64,000 bases of DNA from Luidia sarsii. Its lineage: Eukaryota > Echinodermata > Asteroidea > Paxillosida > Luidiidae. Below the pieces are notes generated by a model. That model saw only the letters and a program-made list of their open reading frames with translations, had not been told where the DNA came from and made no database searches. This document shows positions 1 through 11,591 of this stretch, piece by piece. The first letter of the stretch is position 1, and the number at the start of each line of letters is the position of its first letter. Made by a program: the position numbers and the translations under genes. Location of the stretch: contig OX465102.1 in the NCBI GenBank assembly GCA_949987565.1, positions 11,362,763 through 11,426,762 on the forward strand. Direction: 5' to 3'.

Positions 1-205
1 GGACCAGACGACTCTCATAGCTCCGTCCTTGGTCTGAATGTATTTGCGCTGTAACACCATAGTGCGCAAACCAATGGTCACGGAGGACCCGAGCAACAGT
101 AGGGGCCGTCTGGTCCCTACAGGGCACCGCTAAAGCAAATTTGGGGAATGATTCGGTCATTACTAATACATCATGTATGTTACCACGGCCTGGATCTAAA
201 GCCGT

Positions 206-279
206 GTTCCCACTGGACTTAATTTTGTCAAACTACCGAGGCTGAGCGGAAGAATGACAACATTAAGTCCAGTGGGGAC
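206..279. repeat. 25-bp inverted repeat (foldback)
   Basis: Arms at 206-230 and 255-279 are complementary with two mismatches around a 24-nt loop. The core AAGTCCAGTGGGAAC recurs at 395-409, at 4010-4024 and in the duplicated copy near 5747. This suggests relics of a small foldback or MITE family. No transposase is nearby. Confidence 0.7.
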
Positions 280-2057
280 GCTCGGTAAACTGACGTCCCT
301 GTCAAGTTACTGCTACCGTGATGTAAAACTAACAGGGCGAGAGGAGTCGCGGAAGACTTCCGCTCAGTCACGGCAACTTAGCGGGGCTGCTAAAAAGTCC
401 AGTGGGAACAGCCCTGTCATTTTAAACAACCGGGACCACGCTGTAAAACGCTATAATTGTAAACCGAGCAGCTTCTTATGTTACGTCACCGCTGCTCGGA
501 AATGGCTATCGGGAGCGCGAAAGTGGTGGCATGGTTCCCTGACGCCAACACGCCATTATAGTATACAGTACATGTGTGTACATGTACCATTCGTGATCAT
601 TCATTTGTAATTGTACGCTGTATACATGTATCGGTATGTACTGTACTTCTCGTCTTCAAGCTCCGTGAACTCGGTGAGATATGTCAGGGTTTATTGATTT
701 TGTCAGGCTCTGATCCCAGCGAAAATACTGATTACCAAACTCGGACATCGTACTACTACCACTCGCAGTCGCACTTAGTAGAAGAAACCATGACTTAAAG
801 GGGAATGCAACCCACAGAAAAATGTTGGCTTATCTGATTGGGTGTTAAAAATAAACCACAAATACCTATGTGCTACTCACCTACGAGTTTCATAAAGAGG
901 GAAAAATCGTGGAATTCAGTGGTCGAATTTGCATTCCCGCAACCCGCCATCTTTCGAAGGGGCCGCCGATCATTGCGGGGGGTGTGACATCACAACGGAG
1001 ACAACTCCGTCTGATTGGTCAATTAGGCTTGTTCAATCATTTCAATTTTAACTAAAAATATTAATCGACATTTTGTTCAATCATTTCAATTTTAACTAAA
1101 AATATTAATCGACATTTTTTAAAATTGTATACCTAAATGTGTGAAAAGAAAATTATAATCTTTGCATATTTATGTCTTCGCTTTGATCACTAGTAGAATT
1201 ATGCGTGGGGATTGCGTATAGTCTCGAACTCTGGATCTACAAACACTTTTACATGTGTTAGCGAAGCTGTGTGTAGCCATAAAGCTCTATAAAATGTTGC
1301 AGTTCTGTTCAATCAAAAACCGTGGGAATACTTTGAGGGAGACTGGGAAGGACATTGGATTTATTTTGATCTGTGTTAGATGCGTTAAAAGAAACTTGAC
1401 CTTAAGCACTTCATTCTGATTCAAGAGGTTTCATTTGCGTTGTTCAACAAGGGTTTAGGGTTAAGATGTCGACAAAATCTTTAAAGTCATTCACATAATT
1501 ATATGAAGACAAGGTATTGGTGCAGTAATTTCTATTCTGGTGTTAATGACATTTCATAGATTGTCAGTGGATGGTGAGATTGAAATAAGAATATTCCTCT
1601 GTACAGTAAATTAACATGTCTCCTGTGTCATTCGTTTGTTTCAAGTACATTAATAACTCATAATATATATGTTTTCATTTCCAATGTCACTTTTAGTATT
1701 TCGGACGTTCAGATCCAAACGATTGGCTAAGTTCCCTGTAATTCCATCCCACTGAGAGGATATTCATTGCCATTACATTTTAAAACACATTCTGCTCGTG
1801 TTTGGCTAAATTCGTTCATTTTTTTATGGTACCCCCAAAATGGGGACTTTAGAAAACATGTCAATTTCACTTTAGAAATCACGATGGTAAATGTTGTATT
1901 TGAAACTTCATTCCCACTTGTAGTACCGGTAGTTGGAACTGTTGACATACTGTAGATAGCAGTTTTTGTACTTATAATTATACTGTTTGTACTTATATAT
2001 TTTCTTTTAACTTTCAATACGATGCTTTATATATTAGTTCCAAGTTTTTTAAGTAAG
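280..2057. other. Non-coding stretch, no gene recognised
   Basis: Short open frames occur here, but none resembles a known protein or shows convincing splice sites. The 700-1000 region is moderately GC-rich and the rest is AT-rich. A short direct duplication inside it is listed separately. Confidence 0.5.
1031..1118. repeat. Tandem duplication of a 44-bp AT-rich unit
   Basis: Two adjacent copies, 1031-1074 and 1075-1118, are identical by eye and start GTTCAATCATTTCAATTTTA. This is a simple recent tandem duplication. Confidence 0.9.
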
Positions 2058-2160
2058 AAGGATGTGTTGGTGTAGCGGATACACTCTCTAAATTCTAACT
2101 TGGTGACCTGAGTTCGAGTCCTGGCGATGTCAGGGTCCTTGTTCGAGTTTCAAATTAAAT
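2058..2160 (+). mobile_element. tRNA-derived SINE head
   Basis: A pol III type 2 promoter is visible. The A-box-like TTGGTGTAGCGG lies at 2067-2078, and the B-box-like AGTTCGAGTCC lies near 2111-2121, at tRNA-like spacing. An AT-rich tail follows. The acceptor and anticodon stems are poor, so this is a SINE relic and not a working tRNA gene. Confidence 0.6.
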
Positions 2161-2231
2161 AAAAAATGCCGTTTAACTTTTTTTTCGACATCTAACCTGT
2201 CTTAAAAAGGGTAAAATTCCATTTTATTTTA

Positions 2232-2440
2232 TTTTATCTAGTGGGGTAGAGGGGGCGCCACAGGTCTCTGAACCGCCGCGGGTTGGTGATCTGGGGAGGC
2301 CAGGGTTTCTGGAGAGACCGGATAATCGATCTGGGGAGGCCTGGGTTTCTGGGAAGACCTGCATCCACCCGGGATCGAACCCTCGGCCTTGGGGTTCCCA
2401 GTCGAGCCACTGAACCTCTAGCCTTACGAGTCCCCCCCAC
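2232..2440 (-). mobile_element. tRNA-derived SINE, minus strand
   Basis: Read on the minus strand, a tRNA-like head runs from about 2436 to 2355. It has an A-box-like AGAGGTTCAGTGG and a strong B box GGGTTCGATCCC. Its body contains an internal near-duplication of a GATCTGGGGAGGCC segment (about 2289-2302 and 2329-2342). The dense C run near 2430-2440 marks the 5' edge. Confidence 0.6.
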
Positions 2441-2517
2441 CCACCCCTAAAAAACCAATCTATTTAAACCTTCGGTTACCTTAATAGAATTAAAAAACAT
2501 GAAATTCAAGACTTGAC

Positions 2518-3660
2518 TTCCCAGGGGATCGAACCTGCAACCTTGAGGTTACAGACCCTGGGACACACACGACAAGCCATTCGCACCAGTTGACTTTTGG
2601 TCGAATTTTCAGATACTTATAGGTTGGGTTTGTACTTGGTAATTTGAAGAAGAAAAATGTTACGTTGCACCCCTGGGGATCGAACCTGCAACCTTGAAGT
2701 TACAGACCCTGGGACACCCACGACACGCCATGCGCACCAGTTGACTTTCGTTCAAATTTCAGATACTTAAAGGTTGGGTTTGTACTTGGTAATTTGAAGA
2801 AGAAAAATGTTCTGTTACAGACTCGGGGATCGAACCTGCAACCTTGAGGTTACAGACCCTGGGACACCTACGACACGCCCTGCGCACCAGTTGACTTTCG
2901 TTCAAATTTCAGATACTTAAAGGTTGGGTTTGTACTTGGTAATTTGAAGAAGAAAAATGTTCTGTTATCCCTGGGGATCGAACCTGCAACCTTGAGGTTA
3001 CAGACCGTGGGACACCCACGACACGCCATTCGCACCAGTTGACTTTTGGTCGAATTTTCAGATACTTACAGGTTGGGTTTGTACTTGGTAATTTGAAGGA
3101 GAAAAATGTTACGTTGCACTCCTGGGGATCGAACCTGCAACCCTGAAGATACAGACCCTGGGACACCCACGACTCGCCATGCGCACTAGTTGACTTTCGT
3201 TCAAATTTCAGATACTTAAAGGTTGGGTTTGTACTTGGTAATTTGAAGAGGAAAAATGTAACTGTTGCATCCCTGGGTATCGAACCTGCAACCTTGAGGT
3301 AACAGACCGTGGGACCCCTACGACCCGCCATGCGCACCAGTTGACTTTTGGTCGAAATTTCAGATACTTATAGGTTGGGTTTGTACTTGGTAATTTGAAG
3401 AGGAAAAATGTAACTTGCATCCCTGGGTATCGAACCTGCAACCTTGAGGTAACAGACCCTGGGACACCCACGACACACTATGTGCACCACTTAATTTTTC
3501 GTTCAAATTTCAGATACTTATTGGTTGGGTTTGTACTTCGTAATTTGAAGAAGAAAAATTTACTATTGCATCCCTTGGGATCGAATCTGCAATCTTGAGG
3601 TTACAGACCCTGGGACATCCACAACACGCCATGCTCACCAGTTGACTTTTGGTCGAAATT
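2518..3660 (-). repeat. Tandem array of about 8 tRNA-like 150-bp units
   Basis: The motif GGGATCGAACCTGCAACC (or a close variant) recurs near 2526, 2677, 2827, 2975, 3126, 3277, 3427 and 3578, a spacing of 148-151 bp. On the minus strand each unit has a canonical B box GGTTCGATCCC preceded by a tRNA-like D-arm region. Each ends in a shared tail containing GGTTGGGTTTGTACTTGG. The array therefore looks like a tandemised tRNA-derived SINE or a satellite built from one. Units differ from one another by roughly 5-15 percent by eye. Five of the units are included in the large duplication that follows. Confidence 0.8.
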
Positions 3661-4029
3661 TCAAATTCATCAATAGAAAAATTGCTTTATTTCAATAAAT
3701 CAAAATACAATGTAAATCATTTAAGTCTTTACCCAACGATATTCACGTGGCGTGTTGTTCCCAGTGGCAGCAGTACTAGTCAGTACATGTACATGTCAGT
3801 GGCTGGCTATACAACGTTACGATTTTAGCGCGAAAAGTACGTCATATCCCTCCCAGGGCAAATGTTACTGTACACAGCACCCTCAATTATCGAACATTCT
3901 CCTCGCTGCACGGCGAATAATTCGGCGTAAAAAAAAGTCAACGTGGGAACGCGCGGTAGACTAGCATTCAGGAATGTCACGGTAAGTTACCGCGTGGCCA
4001 CGGTAGAAAAAGTCCAGTGGGAACACGTC

Positions 4030-4547
4030 TAAACTTTCAAAAGTCAACGGCCAATCGCTCAAGAGGACGGAAAGCCAGTATGTGCCTAATCGGCGGACGG
4101 ATTGTAGGTGTGGGTGCTTTGGGAAAAGGTACATTTGAAACAGTCATGGACGTGATATTTAACGTGTCAAGACATGCCAGGCCAGAATCAACGCCTTTTG
4201 ATAAAAGCTAGCGTTCTCCCGGTACCCTGGTGACCCCACTTGCCGTATGCGGCTTCAGGAATCAAAGCTTGGAGTTGAAGACGCTTTGGGACTAGAAGTT
4301 GGAGAACTGGGCCAATACCTGGTTCATCCACACACCTATACAATACCCTACTCCTTTCTCTCAATCTAGGCCTCTCTTTAATCCAACCCTTTAAATCGGT
4401 CGTCACATCCTCTGGATATTCTTGTCCTAGTTCCCACTGGCGATCCCACCTCTGCCAGATCCTACCTAAAAACTTGTCCTCCCTCTGCATAGAAGCTGAA
4501 GAGATTCTCTTCATGGGAATATGGTGGCAAAATAGATGATCGAACAC
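4030..4547 (-). pseudogene. Ty3/gypsy integrase N-terminal relic, copy 1
   Basis: On the minus strand a 119-residue open frame ends in LLVPKRLQLQALI followed by GHQGTGRTLAFIKRR, the first half of the HHCC zinc-binding domain of Ty3/gypsy integrases. Past its stop the same frame continues as FWPGMS, stop, HVKYHVHDCFKCT. This supplies the C-x2-C half of the finger but is broken by two stops. A frameshifted AVDF near 4030-4060 looks like the start of the catalytic core. Reverse transcriptase and the catalytic triad are absent, so the piece is a dead fragment. It ends close to the foldback motif at 4010-4024. Confidence 0.7.
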
Positions 4548-5766
4548 CTGGTAAGCTCATTACAAATACAATAGGTTTTCATCTTTCTTGTATCAACTGA
4601 ATATTTATTCACAATTATCAATATCATGAACAGCAAGTCAATATTCACTATTTTTTGTTTTGTTTTTTGTACTTGGTAATTTGAAGAAGAAAAATGTTCT
4701 GTTATCCCTGGGGATCGAACCTGCAACCTTGAGGTTACAGACCGTGGGACACCCACGACACGCCATTCGCACCAGTTGACTTTTGGTCGAATTTTCAGAT
4801 ACTTACAGGTTGGGTTTGTACTTGGTAATTTGAAGGAGAAAAATGTTACGTTGCACTCCTGGGGATCGAACCTGCAACCCTGAAGATACAGACCCTGGGA
4901 CACCCACGACTCGCCATGCGCACTAGTTGACTTTCGTTCAAATTTCAGATACTTAAAGGTTGGGTTTGTACTTGGTAATTTGAAGAGGAAAAATGTAACT
5001 GTTGCATCCCTGGGTATCGAACCTGCAACCTTGAGGTAACAGACCGTGGGACCCCTACGACCCGCCATGCGCACCAGTTGACTTTTGGTCGAAATTTCAG
5101 ATACTTATAGGTTGGGTTTGTACTTGGTAATTTGAAGAGGAAAAATGTAACTTGCATCCCTGGGTATCGAACCTGCAACCTTGAGGTAACAGACCCTGGG
5201 ACACCCACGACACACTATGTGCACCACTTAATTTTTCGTTCAAATTTCAGATACTTATTGGTTGGGTTTGTACTTCGTAATTTGAAGAAGAAAAATTTAC
5301 TATTGCATCCCTTGGGATCGAATCTGCAATCTTGAGGTTACAGACCCTGGGACATCCACAACACGCCATGCTCACCAGTTGACTTTTGGTCGAAATTTCA
5401 AATTCATCAATAGAAAAATTGCTTTATTTCAATAAATCAAAATACAATGTAAATCATTTAAGTCTTTACCCAACGATATTCACGTGGCGTGTTGTTCCCA
5501 GTGGCAGCAGTACTAGTCAGTACATGTACATGTCAGTGGCTGGCTATACAACGTTACGATTTTAGCGCGAAAAGTACGTCATATCCCTCCCAGGGCAAAT
5601 GTTACTGTACACAGCACCCTCAATTATCGAACATTCTCCTCGCTGCACGGCGAATAATTCGGCGTAAAAAAAAGTCAACGTGGGAACGCGCGGTAGACTA
5701 GCATTCAGGAATGTCACGGTAAGTTACCGCGTGGCCACGGTAGAAAAAGTCCAGTGGGAACACGTC

Positions 5767-6284
5767 TAAACTTTCAAAAGTCAACGGCCAATCGCTCAAG
5801 AGGACGGAAAGCCAGTATGTGCCTAATCGGCGGACGGATTGTAGGTGTGGGTGCTTTGGGAAAAGGTACATTTGAAACAGTCATGGACGTGATATTTAAC
5901 GTGTCAAGACATGCCAGGCCAGAATCAACGCCTTTTGATAAAAGCTAGCGTTCTCCCGGTACCCTGGTGACCCCACTTGCCGTATGCGGCTTCAGGAATC
6001 AAAGCTTGGAGTTGAAGACGCTTTGGGACTAGAAGTTGGAGAACTGGGCCAATACCTGGTTCATCCACACACCTATACAATACCCTACTCCTTTCTCTCA
6101 ATCTAGGCCTCTCTTTAATCCAACCCTTTAAATCGGTCGTCACATCCTCTGGATATTCTTGTCCTAGTTCCCACTGGCGATCCCACCTCTGCCAGATCCT
6201 ACCTAAAAACTTGTCCTCCCTCTGCATAGAAGCTGAAGAGATTCTCTTCATGGGAATATGGTGGCAAAATAGATGATCGAACAC
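5767..6284 (-). pseudogene. Ty3/gypsy integrase N-terminal relic, copy 2
   Basis: Second copy of the relic at 4030-4547, carried by the 1,737-bp tandem duplication. The 119-residue frame is identical and the same two stops follow it, so the damage predates the duplication. Confidence 0.7.
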
Positions 6285-6629
6285 CTGGTAAGCTCATTAC
6301 AAATACAATAGGTTTTCATCTTTCTTGTATCAACTGAATATTTATTCACAATTATCAATATCATGAACAGCAAGTCAATATTCACTATTTTTTGTTTTAA
6401 AAAGATATACACAAATATTGCGAACCGCTTACAGTATACAAATGTCAAATTTTAAATGGTAGGCCATTAATTTTACGCCCATGTCTTCTTATAACTGAAA
6501 AAAATTTAATTGAACAAATCAATTGAATTTAATTAATTAAAAAAGTTACGACTAAAACATTTCAAACAAACCAAGGAAAAACTGACTGGGAACTTTTAAA
6601 CAATTTCAAAAATTGGCAAATAAAACTTT

Positions 6630-6701
6630 GCCCGCACCCGACCTGAACCTGACACCTCTGGATTAACGTACCAGTGCTCTTCCATCTGAGCTATCCAGCC
6701 A
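6630..6701 (-). mobile_element. tRNA-Asn-like SINE head, minus strand
   Basis: The minus strand reads GGCTGGATAGCTCAGATGG, then an anticodon-loop-like ACGTTAA (anticodon position GTT), then a degenerate B box AGGTTCAGGTC. Acceptor-stem pairing and a CCA-compatible end are not evident. A second member of the family lies on the plus strand near 25545. Confidence 0.6.
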
Positions 6702-7116
6702 TTAGATGATGTCCTCTCAAAATAATGGTCAACTAGTTTTGCGGGTGTGGGGGCGCCAGTCAGAAGCAATTCAACCATAAACTGCCATATATCTCCAGGG
6801 ATCACACACCGCTTCATGCAAATTGACTGAAACATTTCAAAAAACCTTTATCAAATTTACAAAAGGCCAAACCTTATCACACAATGCATATCGTCAATCT
6901 TTCATCATGAGCACACAGTGTAACAACACAAATTAATGCTATAAACTAGATTTATTCTAAATAATTAAAAAAGTATCAATAAATTACTTTGATGAAGACT
7001 AATTGGTGGAACTGGCACAAATATCCATGTCTCGATCAGTCTCAGAATTTCAACATTTTCTTCTTTGAAGATGAATGGGAATGTGGAAATATCTTGCATT
7101 TCAAAAATAAGGAGTG
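6702..7116. other. AT-rich spacer, nothing recognised
   Basis: No coding signal, RNA gene or clear repeat is seen. Short minus-strand open frames here lack any recognisable motif. Confidence 0.5.
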
Positions 7117-7202
7117 CTTGACATTTCGATCCTAGCAGGACCATTCTCAAAGACATAATCATTCTGTCTTAGAGAAATGTCCTGCTAGGATAAAAATGTC
7201 AG
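7117..7202. repeat. Foldback element with about 38-bp arms
   Basis: The left arm (7117-7155) contains TTTCGATCCTAGCAGGACC. The right arm (7165-7202) contains the reverse complement with few mismatches, including TCCTGCTAGGATAAAAATG. Single arms of the same family occur at about 21292-21332 and 22922-22955, and a second palindromic copy lies at 45334-45418. This points to a dispersed MITE or hairpin family without coding capacity. Confidence 0.8.
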
Positions 7203-8410
7203 CCCCCTATTTTTGGTATATTTACTGGGGTAATTTTGTTAATTACAATCTAATAAATCCCTCTCGGCACCAAGCTGTACAAAAAATAGTCAATGGATTT
7301 GATGTCCAACCATTCGTCTTAAAGTGCTACTGTTACTGTACTATAATTAAATAGATCCAAACCTCTCTGCTCTAAACATACATCTACTGGTACACTGTAA
7401 TATTGGTTTTTTTTCTTTAAGCATTCAGATTAGTGAACAACATACCTCTGCATTCAAATACCATTTGGGAAGAAAACGCTCTGCTTGACATTATTGATAC
7501 AGATTTGCTCAGAATTACACATTGTAAGTTTTCTGGTTACTGGCTTTAGATCTTAGAGGTTGGCAAGTCTCGATACATGCTAACACTCAGAAGTACTTAA
7601 ATAGCAAAGTACCTTCTTTTGTTGCGTGTGATGATTACCGTAATGGGCTGGAAGTGCTGTTTAATGTCTCCAATGATATTGCAAGGATTCATCAGTAACA
7701 ACACCTCTTGGGCTAAGTCCAGATACTGAGATCTCAAGAAAGTGTACAGATACTGGTGCCATCAGAACAACAAGGTGCCTGAGGAGCAAAACCAGTACAA
7801 GCCCGCAGGAGAGATTTCAAGAAATGCCGAAGCACACTAATGCTGATGCCATTGAGACGGCTGGTCGCCTTATGAGCAAAACCACACACAAAAAACTGCA
7901 CCGTGCATGGTCTGTAACCAATTAAAAAGGGCCACCATCTCTGCCTGGAAGACGGTCTATCCAGAGACCACAGTGGCATCCATCTTGTTAAAAGTCCAGC
8001 TTGCAGATTCCATCTTCAAAGAAGGATGAAGCCCCTGGTTGTCTGACATCCACCGGTAAGCCTGCTCCATCTGTCCTCGCTGCCTTCAACAAAGAGAGAA
8101 AACATAAACCTAAAATGAGATGATGAGCAACATAAGTATAAAACAAGACGACAACTGTGTTCTGTGATTACAAGTACAAGCGCGCCTCCACACTTCCACA
8201 AGTACAGCACCGTGTTGAGTTGACCTCGGTGGAATAACTCTTACCACTTAGAGTGGCCTCGTGCAAGTCTTTTCTTTTCTGTTGGTCACAGTCTTGTTCA
8301 AGATTTCAAGGATCAATGAGAACACGTCATTTTTATTCAGTCCATGTCACCATACATGTAAATAGGTTCTCCAAATACCACCGTACATTACTTGCTTGTT
8401 TCCAATACGG
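7203..8410. other. Spacer, nothing recognised
   Basis: Mostly unique-looking sequence. A diverged internal duplication is visible around 7755-7900, with two versions of a stretch ending GAGCAAAACCA. No protein family is recognised in either strand's short frames. Confidence 0.4.
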
Positions 8411-8870
8411 ACTCATTGCCAATCACTTGTACTCATGGCCAATCACTTGTACTCATGGCCAATCACTTGTACTCATTGCCAATCACTTGTACTCATGGCC
8501 AATCACTTGTACTCATGGCCAATCACTTGTACTCATGGCCAATCACTTGTACTCATGGCCAATCACTTGTACTCATTGCCAATCACTTGTACTCATGGCC
8601 AATCACTTGTACTTATGGCCAATCACTTGTACTCATGGCCAATCACTTGTACTCATTGCCAATCACTTGTACTCATGGCCAATCACTTGTACTCATGGCC
8701 AATCACTTGTACTCATGGCCAATCACTTGTACTCATGGCCAATCACTTGTACTCATGGTCAATCACTTGTACTCATGGCCAATCACTTGTACTCATGGCC
8801 AATCACTTGTACTCATTGCCAATCACTTGTACTCATGGCCAATCACTTGTACTCATGGCCAATCACTAGA
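8411..8870. repeat. 20-bp minisatellite, about 23 copies
   Basis: The unit ACTCATGGCCAATCACTTGT repeats head to tail with only point variants (GGCC/TGCC, CTCA/CTTA, GGTC). The unit lacks stop codons and 20 is not a multiple of 3, so all three plus frames stay open and give an identical 20-residue cycle. The long open frames here are therefore a period artefact and not genes. Degenerate units continue to about 8960. Confidence 0.95.
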
Positions 8871-8996
8871 TCTTGTGGCCGATCACTCGTACTCATAGAA
8901 GTGTTCTTGCATTCATGGCCGAGTACCATAATGGTACTCATGGCTGAGCACTATAACTTATGTCCAAGCATTCACACTAGTACGTGTACTTGCACT

Positions 8997-9248
8997 GGCA
9001 TTTGTGGGAAAAGCACAAGTACTTGACTCCAACACTCATTGACATTGAGACTACATACTGGGTTCATACCATAAAACAGATCGCATTTATCTACATGTAC
9101 TTTACCAACTTGGGCAGCCAGTGGCACTTGTGGGAAAAGCACAAGTGCTTGACTCCAACACTCATTGACATTGAGACTACATACTGGGTTCATACCATAA
9201 AACAGATCGCATTTATCTACATGTACTTTACCAACTTGGGCAGCCATT
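8997..9248. repeat. 126-bp tandem duplication
   Basis: Copies at 8997-9122 and 9123-9248 differ at very few bases. Both contain CTTGACTCCAACACTCATTG and end in the phrase CCAACTTGGGCAGCCA. A related phrase recurs near 10570, suggesting further scattered relics. Confidence 0.92.
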
Positions 9249-10188
9249 CTCACATCCCTCCCATCCTACGCTGCAACTCTTCCCCCACCGCTATCTCGGC
9301 CATAATGATCCTCATTGCCAAGTGGAAGGTTTGTGACAACACCATGTCACGCATCTCTTGTTAGAAAGAGTGTGTGGATCTGAAAAGAGCCGGTAACTCA
9401 AACATTTTGGGCAGTGAGTACCGGTGCTCTGCCCGTAGCCAGGAGACTGATGACGGAAAGAGCATACACTGCCAGAAACATCGAGTTACTGCCACAAAGC
9501 ACATGTTAATTGGTGTCACCTCAAACCTTCCACTTAGTGCTTGCATCATGCAAACCTTCACGTCTTCTCCTCAGAGCCCCAATACAGTTTGGAAAGTTCC
9601 ACCTTTCTTCAAAACCTCTTACAGTGTGGAAAGCCGGTCTCCCTCTGTTGGTGTTGTCATGCAGATGGGCTTTGGGCTGCACGGCGTTCTAGATCGTCTC
9701 ACACGCTTCTCCTGCAAACAAGCTGACAGCTGCATGACCAACTTGATAGCCGAATGCGATGCTCTTGCATGAATCACCTTTCGCCAACAAGAAGCTGGGG
9801 AAAAAAGAAGAGAAATTGACATGAATCTTGCATATATCAGGGACCCAAGGACAACTAGGATGCATTTGTGAAGCCCCGAAATGAGAAGAAAACGATTAGT
9901 GGCCAGACAGCAATGAAAAGAAGTACGAGAAGAAATTGGCATTCTTGCTGTCATACAATCAAGAAAAGTGTTTCCGCATAACATACAGTACATGTATTGC
10001 TTCCCAGTCATGAAGTACTAGGGAGCCCTCAGCCCTGGTACCCTCCCCCCAAAAAGAGCAAATCTAAACGTCTTACAGCAGAATGCAAAGAGGCCCCTGT
10101 GGAGGATGAAGACAACAATATATTTCTCAGACCAATGACAGCAGCAAGCAAAACAAGCAATTGCCAAACTCTGACAAACTCCAGGGAT
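9249..10188. other. Spacer with unrecognised short frames
   Basis: Open frames of 130 codons or so exist on both strands (for example 9374-9772 plus, 9619-10011 minus), but they carry no domain I recognise and overlap each other. I do not call a gene. Confidence 0.4.
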
Positions 10189-10540
10189 TTGTTTTCACCT
10201 CGATTGTCTAAATATATTCCCTGAAGTCTGGGCAATGCTGTTATGTTTTAATCAAAATGTTCTTTGTCTATTTATATAAACTTGGTCAATATTAATAACA
10301 CACACAAAACCATACTACGTTACAGACTTGAGACCGACATGAGAAATAATCAGTCAATCTAAAATTATATTTTTCTATAGGATTTGTTTTTACTTCAATT
10401 GTGTACAAAAATCCTTGAAGTCTTTGACTGTTTGACAAAGCTGTTATGTTTTAATCAAAATGTTCTTTGTCTATTGCACTTATATCAACATTTATATAAA
10501 CTTGGTCAATATTAATCTGATATCTTACAAACACAAACCA
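10189..10540. repeat. Imperfect direct duplication of about 150-190 bp
   Basis: The segment from GGATTTGTTTTCACC at 10189 recurs from about 10380. The two copies share GCTGTTATGTTTTAATCAAA and TATATAAACTTGGTCAATAT. The second copy carries a small insertion near 10478. It is AT-rich and non-coding. Confidence 0.8.
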
Positions 10541-11320
10541 GACTGCATTCTTTTATTTACATTACAGACTTGAACAGCCATTCTCACATTCCTCCCATCC
10601 TATCCGATCGGTGATCATCTCAGCCTGGATTCTCTTCCCAGCCATCGTTCCGTGCCCGCAACATCATCACCAGTGCCATCAACCACAGGCGTAATCTGAA
10701 AACGATCAAATGGACTGAAATCGGAGGCTGGTTAGTCACTTTGTACCAGGGACATGACCGCTGTTTTTCGACGTCTGTCTCCAGATTTGAACACTTTCTG
10801 AACTGTTTAGTAGCCAGTGATGAGTAAGAGATTGCATGTGAACATCCATCTGAACACGGTACATGTAGTGTGGGATGGGGATGATTCAGATGAAAGGATG
10901 ACGGATTACACCCCCTCATACAGACTAAACCTGAGCTGCAGGGTTTTCGTGTTTCCACTGGGTCATTACCTACAAATATTGAGATGCATACACTTCGTGA
11001 ATGAATCTTCAGAAATCACAAACCAGGAAACTTGCCGGATACAACAAGTTCTACAAGATCCGCTACATCCTCTGTTACCTTGTCCCATGCTTCCGTGAAG
11101 TGTACAACCCATCTCAGTATATCGCCACAACAGAATGTTCTCATTCTTTACACTGATTTTGTTATATCTACATTTGAAAAGTGAAAATTGTTGTTCTTGA
11201 TCAGGTTTATTCTCTGGATGAGCCAATGAAAAGTGGCCTGAACCACAAATGATTCACCACATACAAGTGGCTTGCCACAACTCCCGATGAGAAAGGTCAG
11301 TAGTATTTTTTTGATGATTT
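10541..11320. other. Spacer, nothing recognised
   Basis: Begins with a phrase similar to 9236-9270 (CAGCCATTCTCACAT). No coding or RNA feature could be supported. Confidence 0.4.
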
Positions 11321-11545
11321 GTGATGGATCGTGAATGGGTCGCACGTGTGACTGCTGCCATCACAAAGAGATCCACAACCAGGCACGGAATAGAATGCCG
11401 TGTTTGGCACGGATATCAGGAGCAAGGGGCAGAGGGGTGGTGGATATGGCATAATGAATGTTCGCATGCCAGGCAGCCATTCCCGCACAACGATGCGTGT
11501 TCAATGTTCATAGGTTGGCTTACATGTACATTGTACATACTGGTA
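11321..11545 (+). pseudogene. His-Me-finger-like module, copy 1 (relic)
   Basis: The frame opens with MDREWVARVTAAI, then RHGIECRVWHGY, and then loses frame. In the shifted frame the DNA still matches the downstream part of the module seen at 32.3 and 35.0 kb (GGYGIMN, then RTTMRVHRLAY in the good copy). The pattern C-x-x-W-x-G, YG, HR-x-x-Y resembles the zinc-binding loop of His-Me-finger endonucleases (zf-His_Me_endon). That assignment rests on motif memory only. Here it is an isolated, frameshifted copy next to a minisatellite. Confidence 0.5.
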
Positions 11546-11591
11546 GTTTTCTACCCAGGGAATATGATGTGAGCGGTGAGCCACCTACAGA

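Larger units (their letters stand above)
2929..6398. repeat. 1,737-bp direct tandem duplication, apparently exact
   Basis: Positions 2929-4661 recur at 4666-6398 with a constant offset of 1,737. Every stretch compared was identical, including SINE-like units, a unique segment and a gypsy relic. At the junction a TTTTGTTTT tract in the first copy runs into TTTTTTGTACTTGG of the second, so microhomology or replication slippage is plausible. The lack of visible divergence means either a very recent duplication or an assembly error. Confidence 0.93.

Noticed and set aside
2058..2131. Functional tRNA gene
   Set aside because: Internal promoter boxes are present but the acceptor and anticodon stems do not fold properly, so it is a SINE head. 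The same applies to 6630, 23870, 25545 and 45176.
8411..8870. CRISPR array
   Set aside because: The repeats are contiguous 20-bp units with no unique spacers, in a eukaryotic genome. The 86-, 190- and 251-bp arrays were rejected on the same ground.
8253..9026. 257-codon open frame
   Set aside because: It is open because the 20-bp satellite has no stops in any frame. No start context, splice sites or domain support a gene.
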